23,468 nucleotides of DNA from JAGQRJ01 sp041402045 (lineage in GTDB: Bacteria > Planctomycetota > J058). The notes under the pieces are model-generated. The model saw only the letters and a list, made by a program, of their open reading frames with translations. It was not told the origin of the DNA and did no database searches. Positions 22,269 through 23,468 of the stretch are shown here, piece after piece; the first letter of the stretch is position 1; each line of letters opens with the position of its first letter. Location: the NCBI GenBank assembly GCA_041402045.1, contig JAWKSZ010000092.1, positions 1-23,468 on the forward strand, in the 5' to 3' direction. Position numbers and translations under genes: made by a program.

Positions 22269-23155
22269 AAGCGCAGCAACAGCCCGACCTCGCCGCCGCC
22301 GGCCTGCCAACTGGCTTGGCGGAAGCGGCCCCCCGGTCGCGGGCGCCCGCCCCACAGGTCCTGCGCGTCCTCGAAGCGCCCGGTGGTCCCCTGGAACCCG
22401 GTGACCAACGCCACGTGCTCGCCGAAGTGCCAGAGCAGGCCGATCCGGCTGGTGGTGAAGGTGGCCGGGAGCCGCGCCGGAGCGATCAGCCCCAGCTCGT
22501 TCTCGAGGTAGATCGAGAGGAAGCTCGCGGCGCGGAACACGAAGCGGTAGCCGAGGGTCGGCCCGAACCACTCCTCGACGCGCTTGCCCACGCTCCCCGC
22601 GTCGCCGCCGCTGAGGCGCACGCGGAAGCTGCCCCAGGCCACGCCGATCCCGAGCCCCAGGTAGAAGGTCCCGTCGTTGAGGACCAGGTAGCGCAGGCTG
22701 CCGGTGGCGAGCTGCACGTCCAGGGTGGTGCGGGTGGGCGTCCCGCCAGGGAGGAACACGCCGCCCACGCTCACGCCCTTGTAGTGCAGGTGTCGCCGCG
22801 GGCCGCGCTGGATCTGCTGGAACCACGAGCCCTGGACCGCGAGGTAGTCGGTCGCGCGGACCTCGAGCCGCACGTAGCTCGAGAGCGAGGGCCGGTGCGG
22901 GAGGTGGGTGTCGTGAAGGGGGCGCACGGTGTGCGCCAGGGCCACCGGCCCGACCTTGAACTCGGAGGCGATCGGGCTGCCCACCCCGCCCAGGAGCTCG
23001 AGGCGGATCCAGGGCTGGGCCTCGTCGGTCTTGCCGCGGGCGCCCTCGAGCACGTCGAGCACGCCGCGCCGCGGCGGGGGAGGCGCGGGCTCCTGGGCCG
23101 CGAGCGCGCCGCCGAGGAGCGCGCAGAGCAGGGTCGTGCGCAGGGCCGTCGTCAC
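22265..23155 (-). CDS. Outer-membrane beta-barrel-like protein
   Basis: 296 residues from GTG 23155, which opens a good signal peptide (TALRTTLLCALLGGALAAQE, cleavage probably at ALAA-QE). The longer frame from 23206 adds residues before the signal and is rejected. After a short Pro-rich linker the chain shows alternating amphipathic strands (YVRLEVRATDYLAVQGSWFQ; GTFYLGLGIGVAWGSFRVRL; FGPTLGYRFVFRAASFLSIY; IGLLWHFGEHVALVTGFQGT) and ends in LLLRF, a typical barrel C-terminal Phe. This fits an outer-membrane or surface barrel protein of about 10-12 strands. The function is unknown. It is divergent from the reductase gene with an 85-base gap. Confidence 0.75.
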   Translation of the reverse strand: MTTALRTTLLCALLGGALAAQEPAPPPPRRGVLDVLEGARGKTDEAQPWIRLELLGGVGSPIASEFKVGPVALAHTVRPLHDTHLPHRPSLSSYVRLEVRATDYLAVQGSWFQQIQRGPRRHLHYKGVSVGGVFLPGGTPTRTTLDVQLATGSLRYLVLNDGTFYLGLGIGVAWGSFRVRLSGGDAGSVGKRVEEWFGPTLGYRFVFRAASFLSIYLENELGLIAPARLPATFTTSRIGLLWHFGEHVALVTGFQGTTGRFEDAQDLWGGRPRPGGRFRQASWQAGGGEVGLLLRF

Positions 23156-23240
23156 CCCGCCAGTGTGGCAGCGACCCCCGACCGAGGCGAGGTCCACCGG
23201 CCTCATGTTCCGCGATCACGCCCCGGGGTAACCTGAGCCC

Positions 23241-23468
23241 ATGGAGTGGGTCGAGACCACCGTCGCGGGCTGGGACGACTGGGCCCCGGGGTTGCGCACC
23301 CTGCGCCTCGAGCGACGCGCGAGCTTCCGCGCCGGGCAGTTCTTGAACCTGGCCCTCGACCCGCAGGGCCAGCTCAACCGCTCCTACTCCATGGCCTCGG
23401 CCCCGGACGCTGCGCTCGAGTTCTTCCTGGTGGAGGTGTCCGGCGGCGCGCTCTCGCCGCAGCTGTGC
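23241..23468 (+). CDS. fpr: Ferredoxin--NADP+ reductase, N-terminal part (runs off right edge)
   Basis: 76 codons are visible from ATG 23241. The FAD-binding beta-barrel of the ferredoxin reductase family is clear: TLRLERRASFRAGQFLNLAL then RSYSMASAP, where Arg47-Ser50 is the RxYS flavin motif, then LEFFLVEVSGGALSPQL. Fpr-type enzymes pass electrons between NADPH and ferredoxin or flavodoxin. The NADP-binding half lies outside the window, so a related flavin oxidoreductase is not excluded. The start fits family length, and no other ATG competes. Confidence 0.83.
   Translation, partial: MEWVETTVAGWDDWAPGLRTLRLERRASFRAGQFLNLALDPQGQLNRSYSMASAPDAALEFFLVEVSGGALSPQLC

Overview
This window is a very GC-rich bacterial chromosome segment. 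It has no rRNA or tRNA genes, no insertion sequences and no CRISPR array. The gene content points to a large-genome, signalling-rich bacterium, most likely a planctomycete or a similar Planctomycetota/Myxococcota-grade metagenomic genome. The grounds are ECF sigma factors paired with unusual anti-sigma proteins, FecR, PATAN/DUF4388, PEGA, HEAT-VWA, MORN-variant and Rpn/DUF4351-like proteins, and a kinase-fold membrane protein. The phylum is an inference from family content only.

Layout. (1) 1-2317, minus: a long MORN-variant/TPR-like protein that runs off the left edge. (2) 2384-3331, minus: a frame-broken hypothetical gene. (3) 3332-4130: a gene-free stretch holding a tandem array of seven 43-bp units. 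(4) 4131-4847, plus: a frame-broken Rpn-like/DUF4351 gene. (5) 4915-6473, minus: an ECF sigma factor and FecR-type regulator overlapping by four bases, with a candidate promoter carrying an inverted repeat. (6) 6555-8687, minus: a SpoIIE/PP2C-fold protein with three Cys2-His-Cys modules at its N terminus and most metal-binding aspartates lost. (7) 8707-11141, minus: fmt followed by a badly frameshifted rsmB. (8) 11198-14502, plus: a small double zinc-module protein, a second ECF sigma factor, and a membrane protein joining an anti-sigma-like head, HEAT repeats and a VWA domain. (9) 14578-16244: coaD, a small membrane protein and an enoyl-CoA hydratase of the methylglutaconyl-CoA type. (10) 16317-22268, plus: a coiled-coil envelope protein, a PATAN/winged-helix/TPR/PEGA membrane protein, a membrane-anchored pseudokinase and a lipoprotein. 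(11) 22265-23155, minus: an outer-membrane barrel-like protein. (12) 23241 onward: the start of a ferredoxin-NADP reductase.

The standout theme is signalling folds that look catalytically dead. The kinase-like protein has lost its VAIK lysine, HRD aspartate and DFG aspartate. The PP2C-like protein has lost most of its metal ligands. Both sit near sigma/anti-sigma pairs, so binding-based signalling is a reasonable hypothesis, but nothing in the sequence proves a shared pathway.

An important caveat: frame disruptions cluster in islands (about 2.4-3.3 kb, 4.1-4.3 kb, 8.45-10.1 kb and 20.24-20.58 kb), while the genes between them are perfectly open. That pattern suggests local sequence-quality problems at least as much as genuine gene decay, and it makes several 5' ends uncertain.
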